Of a DNA stretch of 18,196 nt, positions 6,644 through 12,818 are shown piece by piece (within the stretch, counting starts at the first letter, position 1; each line of letters begins with the position of its first letter). Source of the DNA: Fodinibacter sp045807225 (GTDB lineage Bacteria > Actinomycetota > Actinomycetes > Actinomycetales > Dermatophilaceae); contig JBJMHU010000224.1 in NCBI GenBank assembly GCA_045807225.1, positions 1 through 18,196 of the forward strand. The letters run 5' to 3'. The position numbers and the translations under genes were made by a program. Under the pieces are notes generated by a model. It was not told where the DNA came from. It was given only the letters and a program-made list of their open reading frames with translations, and did no database searches.

Positions 6644-6892
6644 TCAGCCCCAGGTGGGCTGCTCGACCGTGCCGTGCTGCACGCAGGTCGCCGTCCACGC
6701 GCCGGGGGTCACCTGCACCTTCATCCGGCGCCGGCAGTGCACGCAGAAGCGTGGCGGTTCAAGCTCGGCGCGACGGGCGCAGCGGGTGTGGTCGCCCTCG
6801 GCCCGCGCCTCGCCGCACTGCCCGCACCACTGCCCCGTGTCACCGGCGCGAGCGACCGGGCCCACGGCATCCTTCCCGATCACGAACACCAC
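6644..6892 (-). CDS. bsaP: Biotin synthase auxiliary protein (BsaP-like), six-cysteine small protein
   Basis: An 82-residue protein encoded 4 bases after the bioB stop. It has two CxxC pairs (C23/C26 and C50/C53) plus C38 and C70, and the block LEPPRFCVHCRRRMKVQVTPGAWTATCVQHG. This cysteine pattern, size and position next to bioB match my recollection of the M. tuberculosis gene Rv1590, named BsaP because mycobacterial BioB needs it to convert dethiobiotin to biotin. The protein is soluble and probably binds metal or an Fe-S cluster. The start is uncertain: GTG codons at 6892, 6889 and 6883 are all in frame, none with a good ribosome-binding site, so translation is probably coupled to bioB. 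Without the BsaP identification it would be called a zinc-ribbon-like hypothetical protein. Confidence 0.82.
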   Translation of the reverse strand: MVFVIGKDAVGPVARAGDTGQWCGQCGEARAEGDHTRCARRAELEPPRFCVHCRRRMKVQVTPGAWTATCVQHGTVEQPTWG

Positions 6893-6896
6893 CAGG

Positions 6897-7910
6897 TCAG
6901 AACGTCTCGTTGAGCGCCTTGATCGGCATCTCGAGCTCGTCGAGCAGCGCGAGGTCCTCGCGCGGGTCGCGCCCGAGCGTCGTGAGGTAGTTGCCCACGA
7001 TGACGGCGTTGATCCCGCCGAGCAGGCCGTCGCGGGTGCCGAGGTCGCCGAGGGTGAGCTCGCGGCCGCCGGCGTAGCGCAGGATGGTGCGCGGCAGGGC
7101 CAGCCGGAACGCCGCGATGGTGCGCAGCGCGTCGCCGGTCGCCATCGGCTCGAGGTTGCCGAAGGGTGTGCCGGGGCGGGGGTTGAGGAAGTTGAGCGGC
7201 ACCTCGTGCGGCTCCAGCTCACCCAGCTGGGCGGCGAGCTCCGCCCGCTGCTCGATGGTCTCGCCCATGCCGACGAGGCCGCCACAGCACAGCTCCATGC
7301 CCGACTCCTTGACCATCAGGCAGGTGTCCCAGCGCTCCTCGAAGGAGTGCGTGGTGACGACGTTCGGGAAGTAGGAGCGTCCGGCCTCGAGGTTGTGGTT
7401 GTAGCGGTGCACGCCCATGTCGACGAGGTCGTCGACCTGCTCGCGGCTCAGCATGCCGAGCGACGCGGCGACGTTGATGTCGACGGCCGCCCGGATGGCG
7501 GCCACGCCGTCGCGCATCTGCTCCATGAGCCGGTCGTCGGGCCCGCGCACGGCGGCGACGATGCAGAACTCGCTGGCCCCGGTGGCGGCGGTCTGCTTCG
7601 CGGCGCGCACCAGCTCGGGCACGTTGAGCCACACCGAGCGAACCGGGCTGGTGAACTGCCCCGACTGCGAGCAGAAGTGGCAGTCCTCGGGGCAGCCGCC
7701 GGTCTTCAGCGAGACGATGCCCTCGACCTCCACGCTCGGGCCCTGGTACTTCATCCGCACCTCGTGCGCCAGCGCCAGCAGGTCCTGCAGCCGGTCGTCA
7801 CCGGTGCGCATGACCTCGACGATCTGCGGGTGCGTCAGCGGCACCCCGCGCTCGAGCACCTGCTCACGCACCACGTCGAGGATGTCGGTCCCGGTCACCT
7901 GTGCCGTCAT
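6897..7910 (-). CDS. bioB: Biotin synthase (BioB), radical SAM, BsaP-dependent type
   Basis: A 337-residue radical SAM enzyme that inserts sulfur into dethiobiotin, the last step of biotin synthesis. The [4Fe-4S] ligands are C73, C77 and C80 in TGGCPEDCHFCSQS. For the second, [2Fe-2S] cluster, E. coli uses C97, C128, C188 and R260. Here C116 (SEFCIVAA), C208 (ELCCGG) and R278 (LRYAGGRE) match three of these, but the C128 position is Ala148 (NVAASLG). C209 is an additional neighbouring cysteine. The YNHNLE block and the C-terminal GGINAVIVGNYLTT block confirm the family. The start at ATG 7910 gives the expected length. There is no ribosome-binding site, and a -10-like box ends 6 bases before the ATG, indicating leaderless translation. 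bsaP follows immediately. Confidence 0.97.
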   Translation of the reverse strand: MTAQVTGTDILDVVREQVLERGVPLTHPQIVEVMRTGDDRLQDLLALAHEVRMKYQGPSVEVEGIVSLKTGGCPEDCHFCSQSGQFTSPVRSVWLNVPELVRAAKQTAATGASEFCIVAAVRGPDDRLMEQMRDGVAAIRAAVDINVAASLGMLSREQVDDLVDMGVHRYNHNLEAGRSYFPNVVTTHSFEERWDTCLMVKESGMELCCGGLVGMGETIEQRAELAAQLGELEPHEVPLNFLNPRPGTPFGNLEPMATGDALRTIAAFRLALPRTILRYAGGRELTLGDLGTRDGLLGGINAVIVGNYLTTLGRDPREDLALLDELEMPIKALNETF

Positions 7911-7916
7911 GCCCTG

Positions 7917-7925
7917 ATTGTGTCG
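7917..7925 (-). promoter_or_regulatory. Probable -10 box of a leaderless bioB promoter
   Basis: On the minus strand CGACACAAT ends 6 bases before the bioB ATG at 7910, the spacing expected if transcription starts at or next to the A of the ATG. The nine bases are identical to the box before bioA. No -35 hexamer is obvious. Confidence 0.5.
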
Positions 7926-7973
7926 CATGCGGTCCGCCGACCCGTCGCCGGCTCGGCAGGCGGTCGCCCGTGG

Positions 7974-7988
7974 CCCCGGCGACCGGGG
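7974..7988 (-). terminator. Possible stem-loop terminator after the AIM24 gene
   Basis: CCCCGG-CGA-CCGGGG forms a 6-bp all-GC stem with a 3-base loop 8 bases after the AIM24 stop codon. There is no T-rich tract, so it is at best an actinobacterial-style terminator lacking a U-run. An alternative pairing of 7944-7951 with 7976-7983 (8 bp) uses part of the same sequence. Confidence 0.35.
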
Positions 7989-7995
7989 GGCGCCG

Positions 7996-8715
7996 CTACT
8001 GGAGGAAGCCGCCGAGCATGCTGCCGGCACTCGACTGCCCAGGAGCGCCCTGGGGCACCGACTCGCTGGGCTGCACGAGCACGTAGCCCTGCCCGCCGAA
8101 GGCCATCTGCAGCAGCTCACCGGTGCCACCGCGCACCATCGACGACAGGCCGCCGGTGTCGACCCGGATGTCCATCGACACCCCCGCCGTCCACAGCACC
8201 ACGGCCTGGGCGTCGGCGAAGGTGGGCGCCGACGCGACGTCGAGGGCGATGGGGTCGCCCTTGGTCGTGACCGCGACGTAGCCGGTGCCGCGCAGCGCCA
8301 CGTTGTAGAGCCCACCGGTCATCGTGGCCCCGCGGGCCTGGATGCGGTGGATGTCCCACTCGATGGAGTGGGAGAAGGCGAGAACGTTGGCGCCGTTGAC
8401 CGAGACGGCGTCGTTCTCGAGGTACATCACCTGGATCTCGCTGGCGAAGTCCGCGACGAAGAGCTCGCCGCTTCCCGAGCACTGCATCATCTTGACGCCC
8501 TCGCCGGTGGTGGCCGCCTTGAGCATCTTGCCGAAGCCGCCCGAGCCCTTGTTCGCGAAGCGCACGTCGCCCTGGTAGGCCACCATCGAGCCGGTGCGGG
8601 CCCACACCTCCCCGTAGCGCATGTCGATGCGCAGCATCTTCTTGTTCTGCAGCGCGAAGGGGTCCTGCGTCTCCTTCTCCCGGAACTCCTGGAACAGCGA
8701 CCCGTGGATGGTCAT
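7996..8715 (-). CDS. AIM24 family protein
   Basis: A 239-residue protein of the AIM24/TIGR00266-like family, beta-rich proteins named after a yeast mitochondrial protein; bacterial functions are not established. Recognisable parts are the N-terminal FALQNKKMLRIDMRYGEVWARTGSMVAYQGDVRF segment, GKMLKAATTGEGVKMMQCSGSGELFVAD in the middle, and the glycine-rich LSSMVRGGTGELLQMAFGGQGYVLVQPSE block near the C-terminus. The length fits the short bacterial members. No signal peptide or transmembrane helix is present. The ATG at 8715 is preceded by AGGAAG and GGGACG, a modest ribosome-binding site. It is transcribed divergently from the proline-rich protein gene through a 127-bp intergenic region, which may indicate shared function, perhaps at the cell envelope (inference only). 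Confidence 0.87.
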   Translation of the reverse strand: MTIHGSLFQEFREKETQDPFALQNKKMLRIDMRYGEVWARTGSMVAYQGDVRFANKGSGGFGKMLKAATTGEGVKMMQCSGSGELFVADFASEIQVMYLENDAVSVNGANVLAFSHSIEWDIHRIQARGATMTGGLYNVALRGTGYVAVTTKGDPIALDVASAPTFADAQAVVLWTAGVSMDIRVDTGGLSSMVRGGTGELLQMAFGGQGYVLVQPSESVPQGAPGQSSAGSMLGGFLQ

Positions 8716-8772
8716 CGGTCGTCCCTACTTCCTCGTCGGCCGGCGCGCTGGGCGGTGTCTGCTCTGGCACAC

Positions 8773-8806
8773 ACGCTAGGCGCAACGCGCACAACCGTTC
8801 TAGGGT
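8773..8806. promoter_or_regulatory. Back-to-back -10 boxes between the AIM24 and proline-rich genes
   Basis: TAGCGT on the minus strand (8778-8773) faces the AIM24 gene, and TAGGGT on the plus strand (8801-8806) faces the proline-rich gene. Both fit the TAnnnT pattern of actinobacterial -10 boxes. They are 22 bp apart, so the two promoters would overlap in their -35 regions and could be controlled by one factor. No clear -35 sequences are seen. Confidence 0.4.
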
Positions 8807-8842
8807 TTCGTGGGGAGAGAGCACGCACACCCAGGAGTCGAC

Positions 8843-9340
8843 ATGAGCTTCTTCGAACGGGCCAAGGCGGCGGCCAACGACCTCGCCGCGAAGGCGGACG
8901 CCGAGATGAAGAAGGCCGGCATCAGCACGCCGGGCGGCACCGGCGTCATGGGCGGTGCGGGCAGCGGCGCCGACCGGGCGCTGCGTGACCTCGGGGTGCT
9001 CAGCTACCTCGAGGCGACCGGCCGGCCGGCCCCCGGCGAGGACAGGGCACGGGTGCTGGCGACGCTGCGCGAGCTCGAGTCGACCGGCCGGCTCGGCCAG
9101 CTCAGCGTGAGCCCCGGCTACGGCGCCCCGGGCACGCCTCCGCCGCCGCCGGGAGCCGCCGCCGCAGCAGCGGCTCAGCCACCGCCACCACCTCCACCGC
9201 CTCCCGGAGCGACACCCCCGCCTCCACCCTCGTACGCCGGTGGCGCACCGGCCGCTCCGCCGCCGCCCCCCTCCCCGGCGTCCCCGGAGACCGCGCCGCC
9301 GGGCTCGACCCCGCCGCCGCCGCCCCCGAGCTGGGCGTGA
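8843..9340 (+). CDS. Helical protein with long poly-proline tail, hypothetical
   Basis: A 165-residue protein with two parts. Residues 1-28 (SFFERAKAAANDLAAKADAEMKKAG) form an amphipathic Ala/Lys-rich helix, and residues about 45-88 (ALRDLGVLSYLEATGRPAPGEDRARVLATLRELESTGRL) form a likely helical hairpin. Residues about 97-165 are low-complexity Pro/Ala/Gly with several runs of five or more prolines (9133-9330), ending in SWA. The helical part resembles small actinobacterial proteins of unknown role that pair such helices with disordered Pro/Gly tails. There is no signal peptide. The start at ATG 8843 has AGGAG 6 bases upstream; an earlier ATG at 8810 lies upstream of the ribosome-binding site and at the likely transcription start. 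The proline runs should need EF-P for efficient translation. Function unknown. Confidence 0.8.
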   Translation: MSFFERAKAAANDLAAKADAEMKKAGISTPGGTGVMGGAGSGADRALRDLGVLSYLEATGRPAPGEDRARVLATLRELESTGRLGQLSVSPGYGAPGTPPPPPGAAAAAAAQPPPPPPPPPGATPPPPPSYAGGAPAAPPPPPSPASPETAPPGSTPPPPPPSWA

Positions 9341-9347
9341 TCACCCG

Positions 9348-9460
9348 CGGTTCGAGGTGATGTGCCGCCCCCACGAGCGAGCCGATCACCTCGAACCGGT
9401 GAGGGGCATCGGCATTCGAGGTGATGTTCGGTTCCCCGGCGTGAGGGGATCACCTCGGAT
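9348..9460. repeat. Tandem pair of stem-loop repeats, 64-bp period
   Basis: Four copies of a TTCGAGGTGAT core alternate in orientation: plus at 9351-9361, minus at 9385-9395, plus at 9415-9425, minus at 9449-9459 (one mismatch). The first pair gives a perfect 14-bp stem (9348-9361 with 9385-9398) around a 23-base loop. The second gives a 12-bp stem with one G-T pair (9414-9425 with 9449-9460). The two units are exactly 64 bp apart, which suggests a diverged tandem duplication. They fill the gap between convergent genes, from 7 bases after the proline-rich gene's stop into the stop codon of the yqeY-like gene, so a two-way transcription terminator is the simplest role. Confidence 0.75.
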
Positions 9461-9828
9461 CAGGCGAGCAGGGCCCGCAGGACGTCCGCCTCGGCGGTGA
9501 CCCGTGCCGCGTCATCCGGCCGCCCGACGGCCAGGAGGTGCTGCGCCGCCAGGTCGTGCTCGGCGACCTCGGCGCCGACGACCAGCCGGACGTCGGCCTC
9601 GGTGAGCTCGCGGCGCGGTGCGTCGGCGGCGCCGGCCCCGAGCCGAGCCTGCTCGACCGCCCCGGCGGCCGGCATCGAGTCGACGGGTACGGCCTCGGCG
9701 TTCGCGACCCGCGACAGGGCCGAGCGCAGCGCCGCCACGGACACCCGGTCGCGGGCCTTGATGGCGGCGGTGAGGGCGACGCCCATCCGTTCGCGCAGCC
9801 CCACGCCGGAGGTGCCGGCGCCGGTCAC
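9460..9828 (-). CDS. GatB/YqeY domain-containing protein
   Basis: A 122-residue protein resembling the YqeY family, the small helical domain also found at the C-terminus of GatB of the tRNA amidotransferase. The diagnostic N-terminus LRERMGVALTAAIKARDRVSVAALRSALSRVANAEAV matches the family's first helices. The middle ELTEADVRLVVGAEVAEHDLAAQHLLAVGRPDDAARVTAEADVLRALL is the shortened helical remainder, smaller than the ~150-residue norm. Free-standing YqeY proteins have no well-established function; a link to tRNA-dependent amidation or to stress is only suggested by the domain. The start is a GTG at 9828 in a GTGA overlap with the M56 peptidase stop, so it is the coupled, last gene of the long minus-strand cyd operon. 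Its end meets the stem-loop repeats at 9348-9460. Confidence 0.75.
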   Translation of the reverse strand: MTGAGTSGVGLRERMGVALTAAIKARDRVSVAALRSALSRVANAEAVPVDSMPAAGAVEQARLGAGAADAPRRELTEADVRLVVGAEVAEHDLAAQHLLAVGRPDDAARVTAEADVLRALLA

Positions 9829-10667
9829 GCCCAGGCCAGCCCGAGCAGCACCAGCGGCAGCATCGCGGCCACCGCGGCGAACGAGTAGGCGGCGACCGGC
9901 AGCACCGGGTTCGGCGGCCCGTCGGCGAGCAGGCGCAGGCGCACCGGCGCCGTGGTGCCCACACCCAGGGCAGCCTCGGGGGTGCGGCTGCCGGCCAGGG
10001 TGATCAGGGCGCGTGCCGTCGCGACCTCGCCGCTGCGACGCACGGCGGCCCGGTCGGCCAGGGCCTCGACGAGCAGGCGCACCTCACCGAGGGCCTGCGC
10101 CGACCGCAAGGGCCCCGGCACGGCGCGGGTGACGACCGCGAAGAACTCCAGCAGGAGGTCGTGCCGGCCGCGCAGGTGGGCCTCCTCGTGGGCCACCACG
10201 GCGTCGAGCTGGTCGGCGGGCAGGGCGTCGAGCACGCCCTGCGACAGCACCACCCGGGAGCCCCGGCCCGGGATGCAGTAGGCGGTCGGGGTCGGGTGCT
10301 GCAGGATCCGCATCCTCTCGTCGTGCTGCGCGACGATGTCGACGAGCTGCCGGTGGTCCGAGCGCACCCGCCGCAGCCGCCGGCCGACGTCGTGCCCGGC
10401 ATACAGCAGCCGGCCCAGCACCAGGGCGCTGACCAGCACGGCGGTCACGACCAGCCCGGGGTGCCGCACGGGGGAGTCGCCGTCGAGCAGCAGCGGCACG
10501 GCGGCGGGGGCAGCGGCGAGCGCGGCCAGGATGCCGCCGAGCGACACCGCCTGCCACGCCACCAGGGCCGACCGGGGTGCACGCCGGAAGCCCTTCTGGC
10601 GGGCCATCAGGCCCGGGGCCACCCACGCGAGGAGCACCGCGAGCCCGGCGAGGACGAACGGGATCAC
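9825..10667 (-). CDS. M56-family membrane zinc metallopeptidase, BlaR1-like without sensor domain
   Basis: A 280-residue integral membrane protease of family M56. The zinc-binding motif is HEEAH at residues 160-164 in LDAVVAHEEAHLRGRHD; EALAD at 201-205 supplies the probable third ligand Glu201. Hydrophobic segments lie at about 2-20, 35-60, 69-90 and 256-279, giving four membrane passes around a cytoplasmic catalytic loop. Unlike staphylococcal BlaR1 there is no extracellular penicillin-binding domain, as is usual in actinobacterial members, so the signal it senses is unknown. The start is a GTG at 10667 with only a weak ribosome-binding site. It follows blaI by 45 bp. The BlaI-M56 pairing implies that the protease inactivates the repressor on stimulation (family knowledge). 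Confidence 0.9.
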   Translation of the reverse strand: MIPFVLAGLAVLLAWVAPGLMARQKGFRRAPRSALVAWQAVSLGGILAALAAAPAAVPLLLDGDSPVRHPGLVVTAVLVSALVLGRLLYAGHDVGRRLRRVRSDHRQLVDIVAQHDERMRILQHPTPTAYCIPGRGSRVVLSQGVLDALPADQLDAVVAHEEAHLRGRHDLLLEFFAVVTRAVPGPLRSAQALGEVRLLVEALADRAAVRRSGEVATARALITLAGSRTPEAALGVGTTAPVRLRLLADGPPNPVLPVAAYSFAAVAAMLPLVLLGLAWA

Positions 10668-10712
10668 GGGCTCAATGGTGACAGGCGTGCGGGCCGCGGT
10701 GGCCCGCGGGGC

Positions 10713-11168
10713 TCAGCGGCGGCGGATCATGCCCCGCTTGCTGCCCGCGGCCTGGTCGTCCCCGGCGCGAGCCTCGATCTCCGCGAGCGCCGCCTTGATG
10801 TCGGCCAGCTCGTCGGTGGTGGCGCCGTCCAGGAAGTGCAGCAGGGCCGTGCGCCGGTCGGTGACGTCCATGTCGTCGAGCGTGCGCAGCATCGTCTGGG
10901 CGGTGAGCGCCTCACGGGTGTCGGCGGGGAAGTAGCGCCAGGCCCGTCCGTCGCGCTCGCGGGTGACCAGGCCCTTCTTGGCCAGGCGGTCGAGCACGGT
11001 CATCACGGTGGTGTAGGCGATCTCGCGCTCGCCCTCGAAGCGGTCGTGCACCTCGCGCACGGTGGCGCCCACGAACGACGCACCACCGACGCTGGAGGCC
11101 TCCCACAGGTGCTCCATGACCACGCGCTCGAGGTCGCCGAGACGGGGCGCGGAGGTCGAGTGGGGCAT
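10713..11168 (-). CDS. BlaI/MecI/CopY family transcriptional repressor
   Basis: A 151-residue repressor with the typical N-terminal winged helix (LGDLERVVMEHLWE, then ATVREVHDRFEGEREIAYTTVMTVLDRLAKKGLVTRERDGRAWRYFP, about residues 10-80) and a helical C-terminal dimerisation domain (LLHFLDGATTDELADIKAALAEIEARA). The TTVMTVLDRLAKKGLV helix is the family's recognition signature. The ATG at 11168 is preceded by GAAGGAG, which is made of the last two codons of cydC (Lys-Glu), and lies 3 bases after the cydC stop. It is therefore translated as part of the cyd operon rather than from its own promoter. Its partner protease is next. In Firmicutes this family controls beta-lactam or copper resistance; here the likely target is the cyd promoter (inference). 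Confidence 0.93.
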   Translation of the reverse strand: MPHSTSAPRLGDLERVVMEHLWEASSVGGASFVGATVREVHDRFEGEREIAYTTVMTVLDRLAKKGLVTRERDGRAWRYFPADTREALTAQTMLRTLDDMDVTDRRTALLHFLDGATTDELADIKAALAEIEARAGDDQAAGSKRGMIRRR

Positions 11169-11171
11169 GGC

Positions 11172-12818
11172 TTACTCCTTCGGTGGTGGCGCGGCCGGGC
11201 GGCGCGCGCCGAGGTCGAGGACCGTGTCGAACCGGTCGAGGGCCTCGGGTCGGTGGCTGACCATGACGACGCTGCGGCCGTCCGTGGCCGAGAGTACGTC
11301 GTCGAGCACCGCTGTGGCGGTGGCGTGGTCGAGGTGTGCGGTCGGTTCGTCGAGGAGCACCACGGGGCGGTCTGCCAGCACGGCGCGGGCGACGCCGAGC
11401 CGGGCCCGCTCACCGCCGGACAGGCCGCGACCGCCGCTGCCCAGCGCGGTGTCGAGCCCGTCGGGAAGGCCGGCCAGCCAGCGATCGAGCCCCGCGCGCT
11501 GCAGCGCCCGCTCGAGCGCCGCGTCGTCGGCGTCCGGGCCGGCCAGGCGCAGGTTGGTCGCCAGCGAGGCGGCGAACACGTGCGGCTCGTCGTCGACGAC
11601 GGCCACGTGGCGCCGCACGTCGTCGATCGTCAGGTGGTGCACGTCGACGTTGTCGACCGCGTGCCGTCCCCGGCTCGGGTCGAGGTGGCGGGCGAGCACC
11701 GCGAGCATCGTGCTCTTGCCCGTGCCGTTGGGCCCGACGACGGCGACCCGCTGACCGGGCCTGAGGTGCAGGTCGGTGGGGGCCAGCTGCTCGCCGTGGC
11801 CGGTCCACGAGGCCGCGACCCCGTCGAGGTCCACCCGCCGGCCCGAGGAGTGGATGTGCTCGGCCACGGCCGCCGGGCTGTCGGTCACGGCCGGCTCCTG
11901 GTCGAGCAGGGCCTCGAGGCGCACCGAACTGCCCTGGGCGCGGGCGAGGTAGCGCATGGTGTCGACCAGCGGCGCCAGGGCGTCGCCCACCGCGACGGGC
12001 ACGACGACCAGCAGGGCCGCCACCGGGCGGCCGGTGACGGCGGGGTCGACGAGCAGGGCCGCGAGCAGGGTGGCCACGGCGGTGGCCACGAGCAGCGCTG
12101 CCGCCACGAGGGCCCGGCCGCGGCTCTGGCGCCGCACCGCGCGCCGCAGGATGTCGTGCGCGTCGTCGAGCCACCCGGCGGCCGTGTGCGTGGCGCCGAT
12201 GGCCTGCAGCTCGGCGGCCTGGCGGGCCACCAGGTCGCTGATCCGCAGCACCTCCGCGCGTGACTCCAGCAGCTCGTCGCGGGAGTGCGACTCGAGCACC
12301 CAGGCCAGCCAGCACGTGCCCGCCACCGCGACCATCAGGCCGGCGAGCACGAGGCCGATCGCCGGGGAGAACCACGCGGTGAGCACCACGGCGACCAGCG
12401 CCGCGAGCGTGCTCGAGAGCAGCGGCACGGTGACACGCACCTGCGCCTCCACCACGTCGGTGAGGTCGTCGACCACTCCGGTGAGCACGCGCGAGCGCGA
12501 GCGGCGCCCGAGGCGGGCCGGGGTGAGGGGGATGAGCGCGGCATACACGGAGGTGCGCCGCACGGCGAGGTCGTCGAGCGCGGCGTCGTGCGACACCAGC
12601 CGCTCGAGGTAGCGGAAGAACGGGCGGGCGATGCCGAAGGTGCGCACGGCGACGATCGCGACCATCAGGGTGAGGATGATCGGCTCCTCGCTCGCGCGCA
12701 CGATCAGCCAGCCGGAGGTGGCGGTGAGCGCGATGCCGGATGCCGTCGCCGCGCCCCCGAGCAGGGCGCCGATGATCGTCTGGCGGGTGGGCCGCAGCAT
12801 GCCGGTCTGGGTGGTCAT
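11172..12818 (-). CDS. cydC: Thiol reductant ABC exporter subunit CydC
   Basis: A 548-residue half-transporter with an N-terminal membrane domain and a C-terminal ATPase. CydDC exports thiol reductants such as cysteine/glutathione in E. coli and is required for assembly of cytochrome bd. Hydrophobic helices lie at about 14-38, 46-62, 131-148, 152-173, 236-256 and 268-285. The ATPase has Walker A GPNGTGKST at 362-370, signature LSGGE at 466-470 and Walker B VVLLDEPTAHLD at 486-497. The start is ATG 12818 in an ATGA overlap with cydD. A much longer open frame continues upstream through cydD, but it is a shadow. In actinobacteria, which use mycothiol, the transported thiol is not known. The 3' end encodes the ribosome-binding site of blaI. 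Confidence 0.94.
   Translation of the reverse strand: MTTQTGMLRPTRQTIIGALLGGAATASGIALTATSGWLIVRASEEPIILTLMVAIVAVRTFGIARPFFRYLERLVSHDAALDDLAVRRTSVYAALIPLTPARLGRRSRSRVLTGVVDDLTDVVEAQVRVTVPLLSSTLAALVAVVLTAWFSPAIGLVLAGLMVAVAGTCWLAWVLESHSRDELLESRAEVLRISDLVARQAAELQAIGATHTAAGWLDDAHDILRRAVRRQSRGRALVAAALLVATAVATLLAALLVDPAVTGRPVAALLVVVPVAVGDALAPLVDTMRYLARAQGSSVRLEALLDQEPAVTDSPAAVAEHIHSSGRRVDLDGVAASWTGHGEQLAPTDLHLRPGQRVAVVGPNGTGKSTMLAVLARHLDPSRGRHAVDNVDVHHLTIDDVRRHVAVVDDEPHVFAASLATNLRLAGPDADDAALERALQRAGLDRWLAGLPDGLDTALGSGGRGLSGGERARLGVARAVLADRPVVLLDEPTAHLDHATATAVLDDVLSATDGRSVVMVSHRPEALDRFDTVLDLGARRPAAPPPKE

Noticed and set aside
3696..6698. Very long open frames on both strands (about 1000 codons) across the ABC, WYL and DinB genes
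   Set aside because: They cross well-recognised genes in other frames, show Arg/Pro/His-rich composition typical of high-GC shadows, and match no domain.
9133..9330. CCG/CCA-rich stretch as a microsatellite or DNA-level repeat array
   Set aside because: The repeats are irregular at DNA level and respect the reading frame; they simply encode poly-proline.
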